From Blastococcus_B sp963784165 (GTDB taxonomy: Bacteria; Actinomycetota; Actinomycetes; Mycobacteriales; Geodermatophilaceae), in the NCBI GenBank assembly GCA_963784165.1, contig CAWAQI010000021.1:186001-250000 (forward strand): DNA of 64,000 nt, in the 5' to 3' direction. Under the pieces are notes generated by a model, which worked only from the letters and a program-made list of their open reading frames with translations, had not been told where the DNA came from and searched no databases. Position numbers and translations under genes: made by a program. Position 1 is the first letter of the stretch; each line of letters begins with the position of its first letter. Shown here piece after piece: positions 17,360 to 26,336 of this stretch.

Positions 17360-19291
17360 CTACAACCGCACCGGGTAGACGGTCTCGGGGATCTCGGGCT
17401 TGATCCGCTCCTCGACGAAGATGCCGTGCCAGACCATGAACACCAGCAGCGTCCAGAGCTTGCGGGAGTAGTCGACCGACGAGCCCGCACGCTGGTTGTC
17501 CCGGTGCTCGTCGAGCATCCAGAGGATCTGCCGGCGGTCGAGCCACTCGTCGGTCTGGCTCTCCTCGATGATCTGCCGGGCCCACTCGTGCAGGTCCTCG
17601 GCCAGCCAGTGGCGGGTCGGCACCGGGAAGCCGAGCTTGCGCCGGTTGAGCACGTGCGGGGGCACGATCTGCTCCAGCGCGCGGCGCAGCGCGTACTTCG
17701 TCGTCGCCTTGGTCACCCGCTGGTCGACCGGCAGGGTGCCCGCGACCTTGAAGACCTCCGGGTCGAGGAACGGCACGCGCAGTTCGAGCGAGTTGGCCAT
17801 GGTCATCTTGTCGGCCTTGACCAGGATGTCGCCGCGCAGCCAGGTGAACAGGTCGACGTACTGCATCGCCGTGATGTCGTCGTAGCCGGCGTCGCGGGTG
17901 CGCCGGTAGAGCTCCCGGGTCACCGCGACGTGCGAGAGGTCCGGGTCGCGCCGCTCCAGGAAGCCGAGTTCGTCGTCCCGGAAGATCCGCGCGTTGCCGT
18001 AGTAGCGCTCCTCCAGCGGGATGGAGCCGCGCCGCAGCAGGTCCTTGCCGCGCATGCCGTCGGGGAGACGGGTCGACAGCGTGCCGAGCGCGCGGCGCAG
18101 GCCGGTCGGGAGCCGGTCGAAGGCGGCCAGGGACAGCGGCTCGCGGTAGATGTTGTAGCCGCCGAACAGCTCGTCCGCGCCCTCGCCGGAGAGCACGACC
18201 TTCACGTGCTTGCGGGCCTCGCGGGCGACGAAGTAGAGCGGCACGAGTGCCGGGTCGGCGACCGGGTCGTCGAGGTACCAGACCACCAGCGGGATCGACT
18301 CGGCGAACTCCTCGGGCGACACCACCTTGGTGATGTGCTCCACGCCGATCGCCTTCGCCGACTCGGCGGCGACGTCGATCTCGGAGAAGCCCTGGCGCTC
18401 GAAGCCGACCGTGAAGGTCATCAGGTCGGGGTTGTACTTCTTGGCGAGGGCGGCGATGGCGGTGGAGTCGATGCCGCCGGAGAGGAACGAGCCGACGGTG
18501 ACGTCGGCCCGCATGTGCACCCGCACGGAGTCGTCGAGCACGTCGGCGATGCGGTCGTAGAGCGCCTGCTGCTCGTCCTTGGCCACCGGCCGCACCGGGA
18601 ACTCCGGCCAGAAGTAGCGGTGCGTGGTCAGCTCGCCGTCGGACACGCGGAAGGTCGTGCCGCTCTCGATCCGGCGGATGCCCCGGTGCAGGGTCGCGGG
18701 CTCCGGCACGTACTGCAGCGTCAGGTAGTGCTGGAGCGAGGCGCCGTCCACACCGCCGGCGCCCTCGGTGCCGCCGAGCAGCTCGAGCAGCGCCTTCTTC
18801 TCGGAGCTGAACGCGATCGCGCCGTCGGCCAGCCGCGTGGTGAACAGCGGCTTGATCCCGAAGGGGTCGCGCGCGCCGAACGCCGTCCCGGTCTCGCTGT
18901 CCCAGATGACGAACGAGAACATGCCGCGCAGCCTCGGGACGACGTCCTCGCCCCACAGGTGGTAGCCGGCGACGATCGCCTCGGTGTCACCCTCGGTCGC
19001 GAACGAGGCGCCCGCGGCGGCGAGCTCCTCGCGCAGCTCCAGGTAGTTGTAGATCTCGCCGTTGAAGACGATCCGGTAGCGGCCGCCGGCGTAGGGCATC
19101 GGCTGGTGGCTGTGCTCGATGTCGATGAACGACAGCCGGTTGAACCCGAACACGACCCGCTTGTCCCACCAGACCTCGTTCTCGTCGGGCCCGCGGTGGC
19201 GCATGCAGTGCAGCGAGCTGCGGATCCCCTCGACGGTGTCGTCGAGCACCCGGTCGCGATCGGTGGACAGGTAGGCGAGCAGGCCACACAT
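17360..19291 (-). CDS. asnB: Asparagine synthase (glutamine-hydrolysing)
   Basis: 643 residues. N-terminal class II glutaminase with Cys2 as nucleophile (MCGLLAYLS), then RHRGPDENEVW, GFNRLSFIDIEHSHQPM and FNGEIYNYLELREEL. The C-terminal synthetase domain has the PP-loop SFLSGGIDSTAIAAL and LSGEGADELFGGYNIY. Makes Asn from Asp, Gln and ATP; in mycobacteria the orthologue (Rv2201) amidates peptidoglycan meso-diaminopimelate, so cell-wall amidation is a realistic alternative role. A stretch of G-runs lies just upstream of the start (19307-19335). Confidence 0.94.
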   Translation of the reverse strand: MCGLLAYLSTDRDRVLDDTVEGIRSSLHCMRHRGPDENEVWWDKRVVFGFNRLSFIDIEHSHQPMPYAGGRYRIVFNGEIYNYLELREELAAAGASFATEGDTEAIVAGYHLWGEDVVPRLRGMFSFVIWDSETGTAFGARDPFGIKPLFTTRLADGAIAFSSEKKALLELLGGTEGAGGVDGASLQHYLTLQYVPEPATLHRGIRRIESGTTFRVSDGELTTHRYFWPEFPVRPVAKDEQQALYDRIADVLDDSVRVHMRADVTVGSFLSGGIDSTAIAALAKKYNPDLMTFTVGFERQGFSEIDVAAESAKAIGVEHITKVVSPEEFAESIPLVVWYLDDPVADPALVPLYFVAREARKHVKVVLSGEGADELFGGYNIYREPLSLAAFDRLPTGLRRALGTLSTRLPDGMRGKDLLRRGSIPLEERYYGNARIFRDDELGFLERRDPDLSHVAVTRELYRRTRDAGYDDITAMQYVDLFTWLRGDILVKADKMTMANSLELRVPFLDPEVFKVAGTLPVDQRVTKATTKYALRRALEQIVPPHVLNRRKLGFPVPTRHWLAEDLHEWARQIIEESQTDEWLDRRQILWMLDEHRDNQRAGSSVDYSRKLWTLLVFMVWHGIFVEERIKPEIPETVYPVRL

Positions 19292-19351
19292 CAGGCGCAG
19301 GTCCTCGGGGATGGGGGAGGGGCTCGGGTGGGGGGAGCGGCAGTCGGCCGA

Positions 19352-19717
19352 TCACACGCGTTCGCCGGCGCGGGTCTTCCGGGTCGCCGTCCGCTCGGCG
19401 TAGAAGGACAGGAACGGCACCGTGCCGGCGAGCACGGTCAGCACCGTCCCCTTGAGGCTCCACTTGGCGCGCAGCGCCAGGTCGATCGCCGAGAGGAAGA
19501 ACAGGAAGTAGAGCCACCCGTGCGCGGTGCCCAGGATCAGCACCGGGGTCGGCATGTCCGCGAAGTACTTCAGCGGCACGGCGACGACGATCAGCGCGAT
19601 GAGCAGGACGCCGACGACGTTGGCCATGAACCGGTAGCGCGTCAGCGCGGCGCCGACCGCCTGTTCGGAGCCGCGGCCGGTCGTCGTGCGAGGGGTCTCG
19701 GTCCGCTCAGCGGCCAT
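19352..19717 (-). CDS. DUF3817 membrane protein
   Basis: 121 residues with three hydrophobic segments: RFMANVVGVLLIALIVVAV, VLILGTAHGWLYFLFFLSAI (the DUF3817 signature HGWLY) and LKGTVLTVLAGTVPFLSFYAE. Such proteins sit next to cytochrome oxidase genes in many actinobacteria but no role has been shown. ATG 19717 overlaps the last 11 bases of the upstream gene, so the two are translationally coupled. Confidence 0.85.
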   Translation of the reverse strand: MAAERTETPRTTTGRGSEQAVGAALTRYRFMANVVGVLLIALIVVAVPLKYFADMPTPVLILGTAHGWLYFLFFLSAIDLALRAKWSLKGTVLTVLAGTVPFLSFYAERTATRKTRAGERV

Positions 19718-20072
19718 TGCTGCTCCGTTGTCCCAGGGCGCGCTCGTTGAGCTCGGCGAGGTAGGCGTTGTACGCGGCCAGCTCGGGGTCGCCGCTGGTG
19801 TCGATCCGCGGCCGCTGGTACAGGACGACGTCCCGGCCCGGCGCACCCTCGTCGGGATCGCGGTTGAGCTCGATCCGGATCATCCGGATGTAGAACCACA
19901 GGCCCATGAACCCGTAGAGCGGCCACTGCAGCGCGTAGCTCCAGTTGACCGCGCCGCCGCCCGCCTCGGCCTTGGTCAGCTGCCAGTAACCGAGGAAGAA
20001 GGTGGCCACGAAGAGCACGGCGACGAGGACGTGCAGCAACACCCACTTGGGGGTCAGCAGCCGCATGAACAC
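19707..20072 (-). CDS. Small membrane protein upstream of ctaC
   Basis: 121 residues, two membrane helices (WVLLHVLVAVLFVATFFLGYWQL and LQWPLYGFMGLWFYIRMI). The first helix with FFLGYWQLTKA resembles the N-terminal helix of SURF1-like assembly factors, but the rest of SURF1 is absent. The C-terminal tail is charged (YNAYLAELNERALGQRS). Position opposite ctaC suggests an oxidase-linked role; I cannot assign one. GTG 20072 lies 6 bases after TAGAGT (20084-20079), a leaderless promoter. Confidence 0.75.
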   Translation of the reverse strand: MFMRLLTPKWVLLHVLVAVLFVATFFLGYWQLTKAEAGGGAVNWSYALQWPLYGFMGLWFYIRMIRIELNRDPDEGAPGRDVVLYQRPRIDTSGDPELAAYNAYLAELNERALGQRSSNGR

Positions 20073-20304
20073 GCTCCGACTCTAACCGCCGGCGCCCGGC
20101 GACCGGACCCGTGCCGACCGTGATCCCGACCGCCGGAACGGCGACCCGCCGTAGAGGTGTCTCCGGTGGTCAGCCGCCGAGCGGAGTCCGATAGTCTCGC
20201 CCCACACTGATCGGCGGGGGACGCCGTCTGCCGGGCCCCGGCCCGACGGACTCCCGCGGAGGACCGTCCGGGGCACCGGACGGAGGACGAGGAGGCAGCG
20301 AGCA
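20073..20304 (+). promoter_or_regulatory. ctaC leader and divergent promoter region
   Basis: A TAGTCT hexamer at 20192-20197 is the best -10 candidate for ctaC, giving a leader of about 100 bases that contains inverted GC-rich segments (GTCCGT..ACGGAC class) and ends with GGACGAGGAGG before the GTG. I do not recognise a known riboswitch in it. Confidence 0.4.
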
Positions 20305-21180
20305 GTGGCTCGAGGCAGCAGGCTCGCGCGGCTGGCCGCGCTCGGTCTCCTGGGGGTGCTGACCCTCACCGGTTGCTCCATGCCGAACAACGAGTTCTGG
20401 CGGTTCGGCTGGCCCGATGGCGTCACCGAGCAGGCGACCGACATGCGCGAGCTGTGGACCGGCTCGGTCATCGCCGCGCTGGTCGTCGGCGTCCTGACGT
20501 GGGGTCTGATCCTGTTCCCGGTGGTCCGCCACCGGAAGCGCGGCGACGACCTGCCGAAGCAGACGGCGTACAACCTGCCGTTGGAGATCGTCTACACGAT
20601 CGCCCCGTTCGTGATCATCGCGGTGCTGTTCTTCGTCACCGTCGTCGTCCAGAACAAGGTGCAGGAGCGCAGCGACAGCCCCGACGAGACGATCGCGGTC
20701 AACGCTTTCAAGTGGAACTGGCAGTTCGTCTACGCCGACACCGAGGGTGAGGACGGCGAGCCGGTCGACACGGTCGGCAACAGCAACGAGATCCCGATCC
20801 TGGTGCTGCCCACCGACCGCACGATCCGCTTCGAGCTCTCCTCCGCCGACGTCATCCACTCGTTCTGGGTGCCGGAGTTCCTCTTCAAGCTCGACGTCAT
20901 CCCGGGCAACGAGAACGGCCGGGACAACGTCTTCGAGGTCACCGTCGAGGAAGAGGGCGCGTACGTCGGCCGCTGCGCCGAGCTGTGCGGCACCTACCAC
21001 GCGTTCATGAACTTCGAGGTGCGCGCGGTGTCGGGCGACGACTACGACGCCTACCTCGAGGCTCGCCAGTCGGGCATGAACACGTACGAGGCGCTCGAGG
21101 AGATCGGGCAGCCCGGCGAGGCCACGACGACGACGCCGTTCGACCTCGGGGAAACCGCCCAGCAGGCCAACGGTGGCTGA
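20305..21180 (+). CDS. ctaC: Cytochrome c oxidase subunit II, lipoprotein
   Basis: 291 residues. Signal peptide with lipobox LTGC (Cys24), two membrane helices (about 50-72 and 90-112), and a C-terminal cupredoxin domain outside the membrane. CuA ligands: VIHSFWVPEF (His) and CAELCGTYHAFM (two Cys, His, Met). KWNWQFVYAD is the conserved aromatic stretch for electron entry from cytochrome c. Works with ctaF, ctaE and the bc1 genes in the actinobacterial bcc-aa3 supercomplex. ctaD, the catalytic subunit, is not in this window. GTG 20305 follows GGAGGACGAGGAGG. Confidence 0.96.
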   Translation: MARGSRLARLAALGLLGVLTLTGCSMPNNEFWRFGWPDGVTEQATDMRELWTGSVIAALVVGVLTWGLILFPVVRHRKRGDDLPKQTAYNLPLEIVYTIAPFVIIAVLFFVTVVVQNKVQERSDSPDETIAVNAFKWNWQFVYADTEGEDGEPVDTVGNSNEIPILVLPTDRTIRFELSSADVIHSFWVPEFLFKLDVIPGNENGRDNVFEVTVEEEGAYVGRCAELCGTYHAFMNFEVRAVSGDDYDAYLEARQSGMNTYEALEEIGQPGEATTTTPFDLGETAQQANGG

Positions 21181-21231
21181 GCCGGTGTCGTCCCCTTCTC
21201 CGATCACCGCGGACATCGAGGAGGCGCGGCC

Positions 21232-21636
21232 GTGAAGGTCGAGTCGCTCATCTTCAACATCATCGGGGTCTTCTGCGTCATCGCGGCCGTCGTCTACGGC
21301 CTGTGGGCGAAGGAGCCGATCGGCACGACAGCGCTCGTCCTGTCGGCCGGCCTGACCTTCCTGATCGGTGGCTTCTTCTGGTTCGTCTCGCGCCGCATCG
21401 ACCCGCGTCCCGAGGACCGCAAGGACGCCGAGATCGCCGACGGCGCCGGTGAGCTGGGCTTCTTCCCGCCGTACAGCTACTGGCCGTTCGGCCTGGCCCT
21501 GTCGGCCGGCCTCATGGGGCTGGCGCTGGCGTTCTTCTACTCCTGGCTGATCCTGATCGCGGCAGCCGCGCTGCTGGTCACCATCGGCGGCCTGCTGTTC
21601 GAGTACTACACGGGTCAGAACGCCCAGCAGAGCTGA
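21232..21636 (+). CDS. ctaF: Cytochrome c oxidase subunit IV (actinobacterial CtaF)
   Basis: 134 residues with four hydrophobic segments: FNIIGVFCVIAAVVYGLW, ALVLSAGLTFLIGGFFWFV, FGLALSAGLMGLALAFFYSW and LILIAAAALLVTIGGLLFEYY. The signature FFPPYSYWPF lies between helices 2 and 3. Structural subunit of aa3 oxidase. GTG 21232 is 51 bases after ctaC, same operon. A strong hairpin follows. Confidence 0.93.
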   Translation: MKVESLIFNIIGVFCVIAAVVYGLWAKEPIGTTALVLSAGLTFLIGGFFWFVSRRIDPRPEDRKDAEIADGAGELGFFPPYSYWPFGLALSAGLMGLALAFFYSWLILIAAAALLVTIGGLLFEYYTGQNAQQS

Positions 21637-21653
21637 GCTCGCACCGTCCTCGA

Positions 21654-21689
21654 CGAGGGCCCCGTCCGCACCCGCGGACGGGGCCCTCG
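21654..21689 (+). terminator. Hairpin terminator after ctaF
   Basis: Perfect 16-bp stem CGAGGGCCCCGTCCGC / GCGGACGGGGCCCTCG with a 4-base ACCC loop. No T-run follows. Confidence 0.88.
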
Positions 21690-21894
21690 CCGTTGGTGGA
21701 GCGTGCGCCCGGTGCCGGCCTGGGCGGGCGGAACGGTGTGCACTCGTCGGCAGGGAGCGGCACGAAACCTGCCGACTAGCGCCCAGTCTTCGACGCCGCC
21801 AGGCCCGGAGCGTGTGCGCGTGAGGCGCAAGGAATCGTCGCCGGACGTGGTCGTTAGCGCACAGCGTTCGACGTCCCGGCCGGCTCACTCCATG
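21690..21894. other. Intergenic stretch between two terminators, with an internal repeat
   Basis: Between the ctaF and qcrB terminators (both genes converge here) I see no gene. It has a 9-bp hairpin GTCGGCAGG / CCTGCCGAC (21746-21776) and two imperfect 20-base copies of TAGCGC-n-CAG-nn-TTCGACG-n-C at 21777 and 21855, 78 bases apart. Could be a remnant of a mobile repeat; function unknown. Confidence 0.4.
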
Positions 21895-21931
21895 CAGAAG
21901 GGCCCCGGTGGAGTCCACCGGGGCCCTTCTG
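21895..21931 (-). terminator. Hairpin terminator after qcrB
   Basis: CAGAAGGGCCCCGGTGGA / TCCACCGGGGCCCTTCTG, an 18-base perfect inverted repeat around one central G (loop bases must open in practice). Located 20 bases beyond the qcrB stop codon. Confidence 0.85.
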
Positions 21932-21951
21932 GCGATGCGTTGTGCGCGAGG

Positions 21952-23638
21952 TCAGTCGCGCGGCTCCTGCGGCCGGCCACCGTCGGACGGGCGACCGCCC
22001 TCGGAGGGACGACCCGAGCGCGTCAGCTCGCCGCTGGTGGGCTCGCCGGCGGCGATGCCACGAGACTCGGCCTGCTGCTCCAGCTCGACGTCGGCCGGCT
22101 CCTCGATCGGCTTGAAGAAGCCACGGATGGCGCGTCGCGCACCGCCGACCTGGTTCATCTTCTTGGGCACCGGAGCGCCGCCGTAGGCCAGCGCGCCGTG
22201 GCCGTGCTCGTCGACCGCACCGAGGGGCTGGTGCACCTCGATGAACTCACCGTGCGGCAGCCGCCGGATGACGCCGGTCTCGATGCCGTGGTCGAGCACC
22301 TCGCGGTCGTGCTGCTGGAGACCCAGGCAGATCCGGTAGGCGATCACGTAGGCGATCGGCGGCAGGACGATCGCAGCCGATCCGACCCACCCAGGTCATG
22401 GCGTTGAGGCTGATGTCGAACTTGTCGGCGATGACGTCGTTGCCGCCGGAGATCATCAGGATCAGGTAGAACGTCAGCGCCATCGCCCCGAGGCCGGTGC
22501 GGACGGGTACGTCGCGCGGCCGCTGGAGCAGGTGGTGCGACGTCTCGTCCTTGGTCAGCTTGCGCTCGATGATCGGGTAGAGCGCCAGGACCGTGAACAT
22601 CATCCCCGCGATGACCACCGTCGGCCAGAACAGCGCCGGGACCGTGTAGTCGCCGGGCAGGTTGATGTCCACCGGCGGGAAGAGGCGGGTCGACCCGTCG
22701 AGGAAGCCGATGTACCAGTCGGGCTGCGACGCCGCCGACACCTGGGCCGGGTTGTACGGGCCCCACAGCCACACCGGGTTGATCTGGACCAGACCGCCCA
22801 GCGTCGCGCAGACACCGAAGACCACGAAGAACAGACCCGTGGCCTTGCCGGCGAACACCGGGAAGAGCCGGTTGCCGACGACGTTGTGCTCGGTGCGGCC
22901 CGGGCCGGCGAACTGGGTGTGCTTCTGCTTGATGAGGATCAGCAGGTGCAGCGTGATCAGGAGCAGCAGGATCCCGGGCAGCAGCAGGACGTGGACGATG
23001 TAGAAGCGGCCGATGATGTGCTCGCCGACGAAGTCCCCGTTGAACACCGCGAAGTGCGCCCAGGTGCCGATCACGGGGACCGACAGCAGGATCGCGCTGA
23101 TGATGCGGAGGCCGGTGCCCGAGAGCAGGTCGTCGGGCAGCGAGTAGCCGGTGACGCCCATGAGCAGGGCGAGGACCAGCATCACGACACCGATGAGCCA
23201 GTTGGTCTCACGGGGACGGCGGAAGGCACCGGTGAAGAAGATGCGCAGCAGGTGGACGACGATCGCCGAGACGAACAGCAGCGCCGCCCAGTGGTGGATC
23301 TGGCGCATGAACAGGCCGCCGCGCACGTCGAACGACAGTTCCAGCGTCGAGTCGTAGGCAGCCGACATCTCCACGCCACGCAGCGGTGCGTAGGAGCCGT
23401 CGTAGACGACCTCCTGCATGGAGGCGTCGAAGAAGAACGTCAGGTAGGTCCCCGACAGCAGCAGGACGATGAACGAGTAGAGCGCGATCTCGCCGAGCAG
23501 GAACGACCAGTGGTCGGGGTAGACCTTGTTGAGGGTCCGCCGGATCCACGGCGTCAGGTGCATCCGCTCGTCGAACTCGTAGGCCGTCTTGCCCAGGCGG
23601 GTGGTCGGGGCACCCGGGGCGGTAGCGGTGCGGGCCAT
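21952..23638 (-). pseudogene. qcrB: Menaquinol-cytochrome c reductase cytochrome b subunit, frame broken near the C-terminus
   Basis: Cytochrome b of the bcc complex. The main frame covers the heme-binding helices (QIHHWAALLFVSAIVVHLLR, FYIVHVLLLPGILLLLITLHLL) and WLWGPYNPAQVSAASQPDWYIGF. After MTWVGRIG (about 22375) the family sequence continues in a different frame: AIVLPPIAYVIAYRICLGL, then GLQQHDREVLDHG, RRLPHGEFIEVHQPLG and PVPKKMNQVGG. Expected full length is about 562 residues. A net +1 (for example loss of one 5-base TCGGC copy) explains it. Because this complex is central to respiration and the tail is well conserved, an assembly error is the likelier cause. TGA overlaps nothing downstream; ATG overlaps the qcrA stop. 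Confidence 0.92.
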
Positions 23639-24750
23639 CAGATGCGCTCCCGGTTCCAGTACGTCGGGCCGACGGCCTCAGGGTAGTCGCCGCGCGCGAC
23701 GAAGTAGCCCTCGTCGTCGACCGTGATGGGCAGCTGCGGCAGCGCACGCGTGGCCGGGCCGAAGACCGGCTTGGCGCCGTCCGTGACGTCGAACTGCGAC
23801 TGGTGGCACGGGCAGAGGATCCGGCTGGTCTCCTGCTCGTACAGCGACACCGGGCAGCCGGCGTGCGTGCAGATCTTGGAGTAGGCGACGTAGTCGCCGT
23901 AGCGGAAGTCCTCCTGGCCCGCCCGCGACTGGAGGTTCTCCAGCTGATCGGCGCGGAGCCGGATGAGCATCGTCGCGGCGTCGGGCTGGCGGTTGCCGCC
24001 CTCGACGGCCGGGAAGACGGTCTCCAGCGAGCCGGGCTCCTGGTCGCCGGGGCGGATGAAGCTGCCGTCGTCGCGGGCCAGGCGCACGCCCTCGCGCCAG
24101 GACGTCTGGCCGAGCGGGTTGCCCTTGTTGGGGTTCTTGATCAGACCGCCCAGGGGCATGATCAGCATCAGGCCCACACCGCCGCCCATGAGCAGCAGCG
24201 ACCGGGTGATCAGCTTGCGACGGGCCAGTCCGCTGTTGTGGCCGGCCCTGACCAGCGTCGCGCCGGTCGTCACGCGGTCGAAGTGTGAACCGTCCTCCTT
24301 GGCCTGCACGGCGGTCTCGTGCGGCAGCAGCTTCTTGGTGAACAGCACGAAACCGAGACCGACGCAGATCAGCGACAGGCCCATGAGCAGGCCGAGGACC
24401 GGCGTGAACAGTGCGCTCCAGCCGCCCTCGGTCACCTCCCAGTGCCAGTCGGGCAGGAACCAGCCCGATCCCACGTAGGCGACGACGAACAGGAACGCGA
24501 AGATCCCGCCGAAGGCGAACAGGCTGCCGACCTGCCGGACCGCCCGCCTCTCCATCGCCGAGCCGGGCTCGGGCCCACGGTCCACGTGCAGGATCTCGAC
24601 GTGGTCGTACCGCGCACCGAGGCGGTCGAGCTCCTCGCGGTCCATCGCCGCGAGCTGCTCCGGCGTCCAGTCGTCGTCCGGTCCGCCGTACAGCTCGGCG
24701 GGGCCGTCGGAGCCGCCGGTCGAGCCGGGGCGGGTGTCGCGCGTGCTCAC
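23638..24750 (-). CDS. qcrA: Menaquinol-cytochrome c reductase Rieske iron-sulfur subunit
   Basis: 370 residues, the long actinobacterial form with three N-terminal membrane helices (about 72-94, 114-137, 188-208) and a C-terminal Rieske domain. The 2Fe-2S ligands are in CTHAGCP and CPCHQSQFD (two Cys, two His), with the extra Cys pair for the disulfide. The domain end GPATRALPQLPI is typical. GTG/ATG overlaps couple it to qcrC (ATGA at 24747-24750) and qcrB. Passes electrons from menaquinol to QcrC. Confidence 0.95.
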   Translation of the reverse strand: MSTRDTRPGSTGGSDGPAELYGGPDDDWTPEQLAAMDREELDRLGARYDHVEILHVDRGPEPGSAMERRAVRQVGSLFAFGGIFAFLFVVAYVGSGWFLPDWHWEVTEGGWSALFTPVLGLLMGLSLICVGLGFVLFTKKLLPHETAVQAKEDGSHFDRVTTGATLVRAGHNSGLARRKLITRSLLLMGGGVGLMLIMPLGGLIKNPNKGNPLGQTSWREGVRLARDDGSFIRPGDQEPGSLETVFPAVEGGNRQPDAATMLIRLRADQLENLQSRAGQEDFRYGDYVAYSKICTHAGCPVSLYEQETSRILCPCHQSQFDVTDGAKPVFGPATRALPQLPITVDDEGYFVARGDYPEAVGPTYWNRERI

Positions 24751-25568
24751 GCCTTCGTCCCCATCCAGAAGATTCCGAACATCAGGGCGCCGATGCCGAC
24801 CACCCAGATCACCAGACCCTCGCCGACCGGCCCGATCCGGCCGATGCCGGCGCCGCCGGGGTCGGCCTGCGCCTTGATGGTCTGGACGTAGTTGATGATC
24901 GCGCGCTTCTCGTCCGTCGTCAGCTGGTTGTCACCGAAGACCGGCATGTTCTCCGGGCCGGAGAGCATGGCCGTGTACATCTCCAGGTCGGTGGCGTCCT
25001 GCAGGCTGGGTGCTGCCTTCCCGGAGGAGAGCGCGCCGCCCTGGCCGACGAAGTTGTGGCAGGACGCGCAGTTCAGCCGGAACAGCTCGCCGCCCTGGGC
25101 CAGGTCGCCGTCGCGGAGGTCGCCCGAGGGGAGCGTCGGACCGCCGCCGTTGGCCTGCACGTAGGCCATCAGCTGGTCGATCTCCTCGTCGGAGAAGACG
25201 GCGTCCTTGTCGGCGGCGTCGGCCTCCTGGCGCGCCAGCGGCATGCGACCGGTGTGCACCTGGAAGTAGACGGCCGCCTCGCCGACGCCGATCAGCGACG
25301 GGCCGCGGCCCTCGACGCCGTCGAGGTTGGCGCCGTGGCAGGAGATGCAGCTCTGGTCGTAGAGCTCGCGGCCGGCGGCTTCGGCGGCCGACTCCGTCGT
25401 GTCGTCGGCGGCCTGGGCCGGCGCGAACACGGAGTACATGGCCCCGGTCAGGATCAGCGCGGCCAGCAGGCCGGCGACGTTGGCCAGGCGACGGCGGACC
25501 TTGGAGCGACGGCGGGCACGGGCCCGCGCTGCCGGGCCGTCCGTGGACTGCGGGTTCGTGGTGGACAC
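24747..25568 (-). CDS. qcrC: Menaquinol-cytochrome c reductase diheme cytochrome c subunit
   Basis: 273 residues. A basic N-terminus and one membrane helix (LANVAGLLAALILTGAMYSV), two class I cytochrome c domains with heme motifs CISCH and CASCH, and a C-terminal membrane helix (GLVIWVVGIGALMFGIFWMG). The fused diheme form replaces soluble cytochrome c in actinobacteria and hands electrons straight to CtaC. Second gene of ctaE-qcrC-qcrA-qcrB, 7 bases after ctaE. Confidence 0.96.
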   Translation of the reverse strand: MSTTNPQSTDGPAARARARRRSKVRRRLANVAGLLAALILTGAMYSVFAPAQAADDTTESAAEAAGRELYDQSCISCHGANLDGVEGRGPSLIGVGEAAVYFQVHTGRMPLARQEADAADKDAVFSDEEIDQLMAYVQANGGGPTLPSGDLRDGDLAQGGELFRLNCASCHNFVGQGGALSSGKAAPSLQDATDLEMYTAMLSGPENMPVFGDNQLTTDEKRAIINYVQTIKAQADPGGAGIGRIGPVGEGLVIWVVGIGALMFGIFWMGTKA

Positions 25569-25575
25569 CGGTTCC

Positions 25576-26202
25576 CTAGCGGATCAGGTAGATCGTGGCG
25601 AAGAGCCCGATCCACACGACGTCGACGAAGTGCCAGTAGTAGGAGACCACGATCGCCGCGGTCGCCTGGGCCGGTGTGAAGCGGCCCATGGTGGAGCGGA
25701 TGAGCAGGTAGACGAACGCGACGAGCCCGCCGATGACGTGCAGCGCGTGGAAGCCGGTGGTCAGGAAGAACACCGACCCGTAGGTCGACGAGGAGATCGT
25801 CGTGTCGTGCTCGGTGACCAGGACGCGGTACTCGTTGGCCTGGCCGAGCACGAAGACCAGGCCCATGACGAACGTGATCGTGAACCAGCGCCGCAGCCCG
25901 TAGACGTTCCCCTGCTCCGCCGCGAAGACGCCGAACTGGCAGGTCACCGACGAGAGCACCAGGACGATGGTGAAGACCGTCGCGTAGGGAAGGTCCAGCT
26001 CGGTGGGCAGCGGAGGCCATTCACCGGTGGCCCGCGCGCGGGCCGTGAAGTACATGGCGAACAGGCCGGCGAAGAACATCAACTCGCTCGAGAGCCAGAT
26101 GATCGTGCCGACGCTGACCATGTTCGGTCTGGTCAGGGAGTGCACCCGAGAGGTGTCGAAGGTGCTGCTCGCGACGGGGGCCGTTGTCACGGGGGTCATC
26201 AT
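25576..26202 (-). CDS. ctaE: Cytochrome c oxidase subunit III
   Basis: About 208 residues, five or more membrane helices, starting with the actinobacterial block RVHSLTRPNMVSVGTIIWLSSELMFFAGLFAMYF, and ending VSYYWHFVDVVWIGLFATIY (conserved His-x-x-Asp). I set the start at the ATG pair (26202/26199), which matches the usual N-terminus; a longer reading to 26250 is possible but lacks a better RBS. First gene of the bcc operon. Equivalent to Rv2193. Confidence 0.93.
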   Translation of the reverse strand: MMTPVTTAPVASSTFDTSRVHSLTRPNMVSVGTIIWLSSELMFFAGLFAMYFTARARATGEWPPLPTELDLPYATVFTIVLVLSSVTCQFGVFAAEQGNVYGLRRWFTITFVMGLVFVLGQANEYRVLVTEHDTTISSSTYGSVFFLTTGFHALHVIGGLVAFVYLLIRSTMGRFTPAQATAAIVVSYYWHFVDVVWIGLFATIYLIR

Positions 26203-26336
26203 GGCATCGCAGGAGGTCAGTAACGACTCCGGGTCGGCCGCGTGGCGCACAAAGTGATCAGCCCGAGACGCACCACGTGACGGAGCTGGCCCGCCGTGCC
26301 CGGGTGTCGGGGGACCGGGGCACTAGTCTCGCGGCT

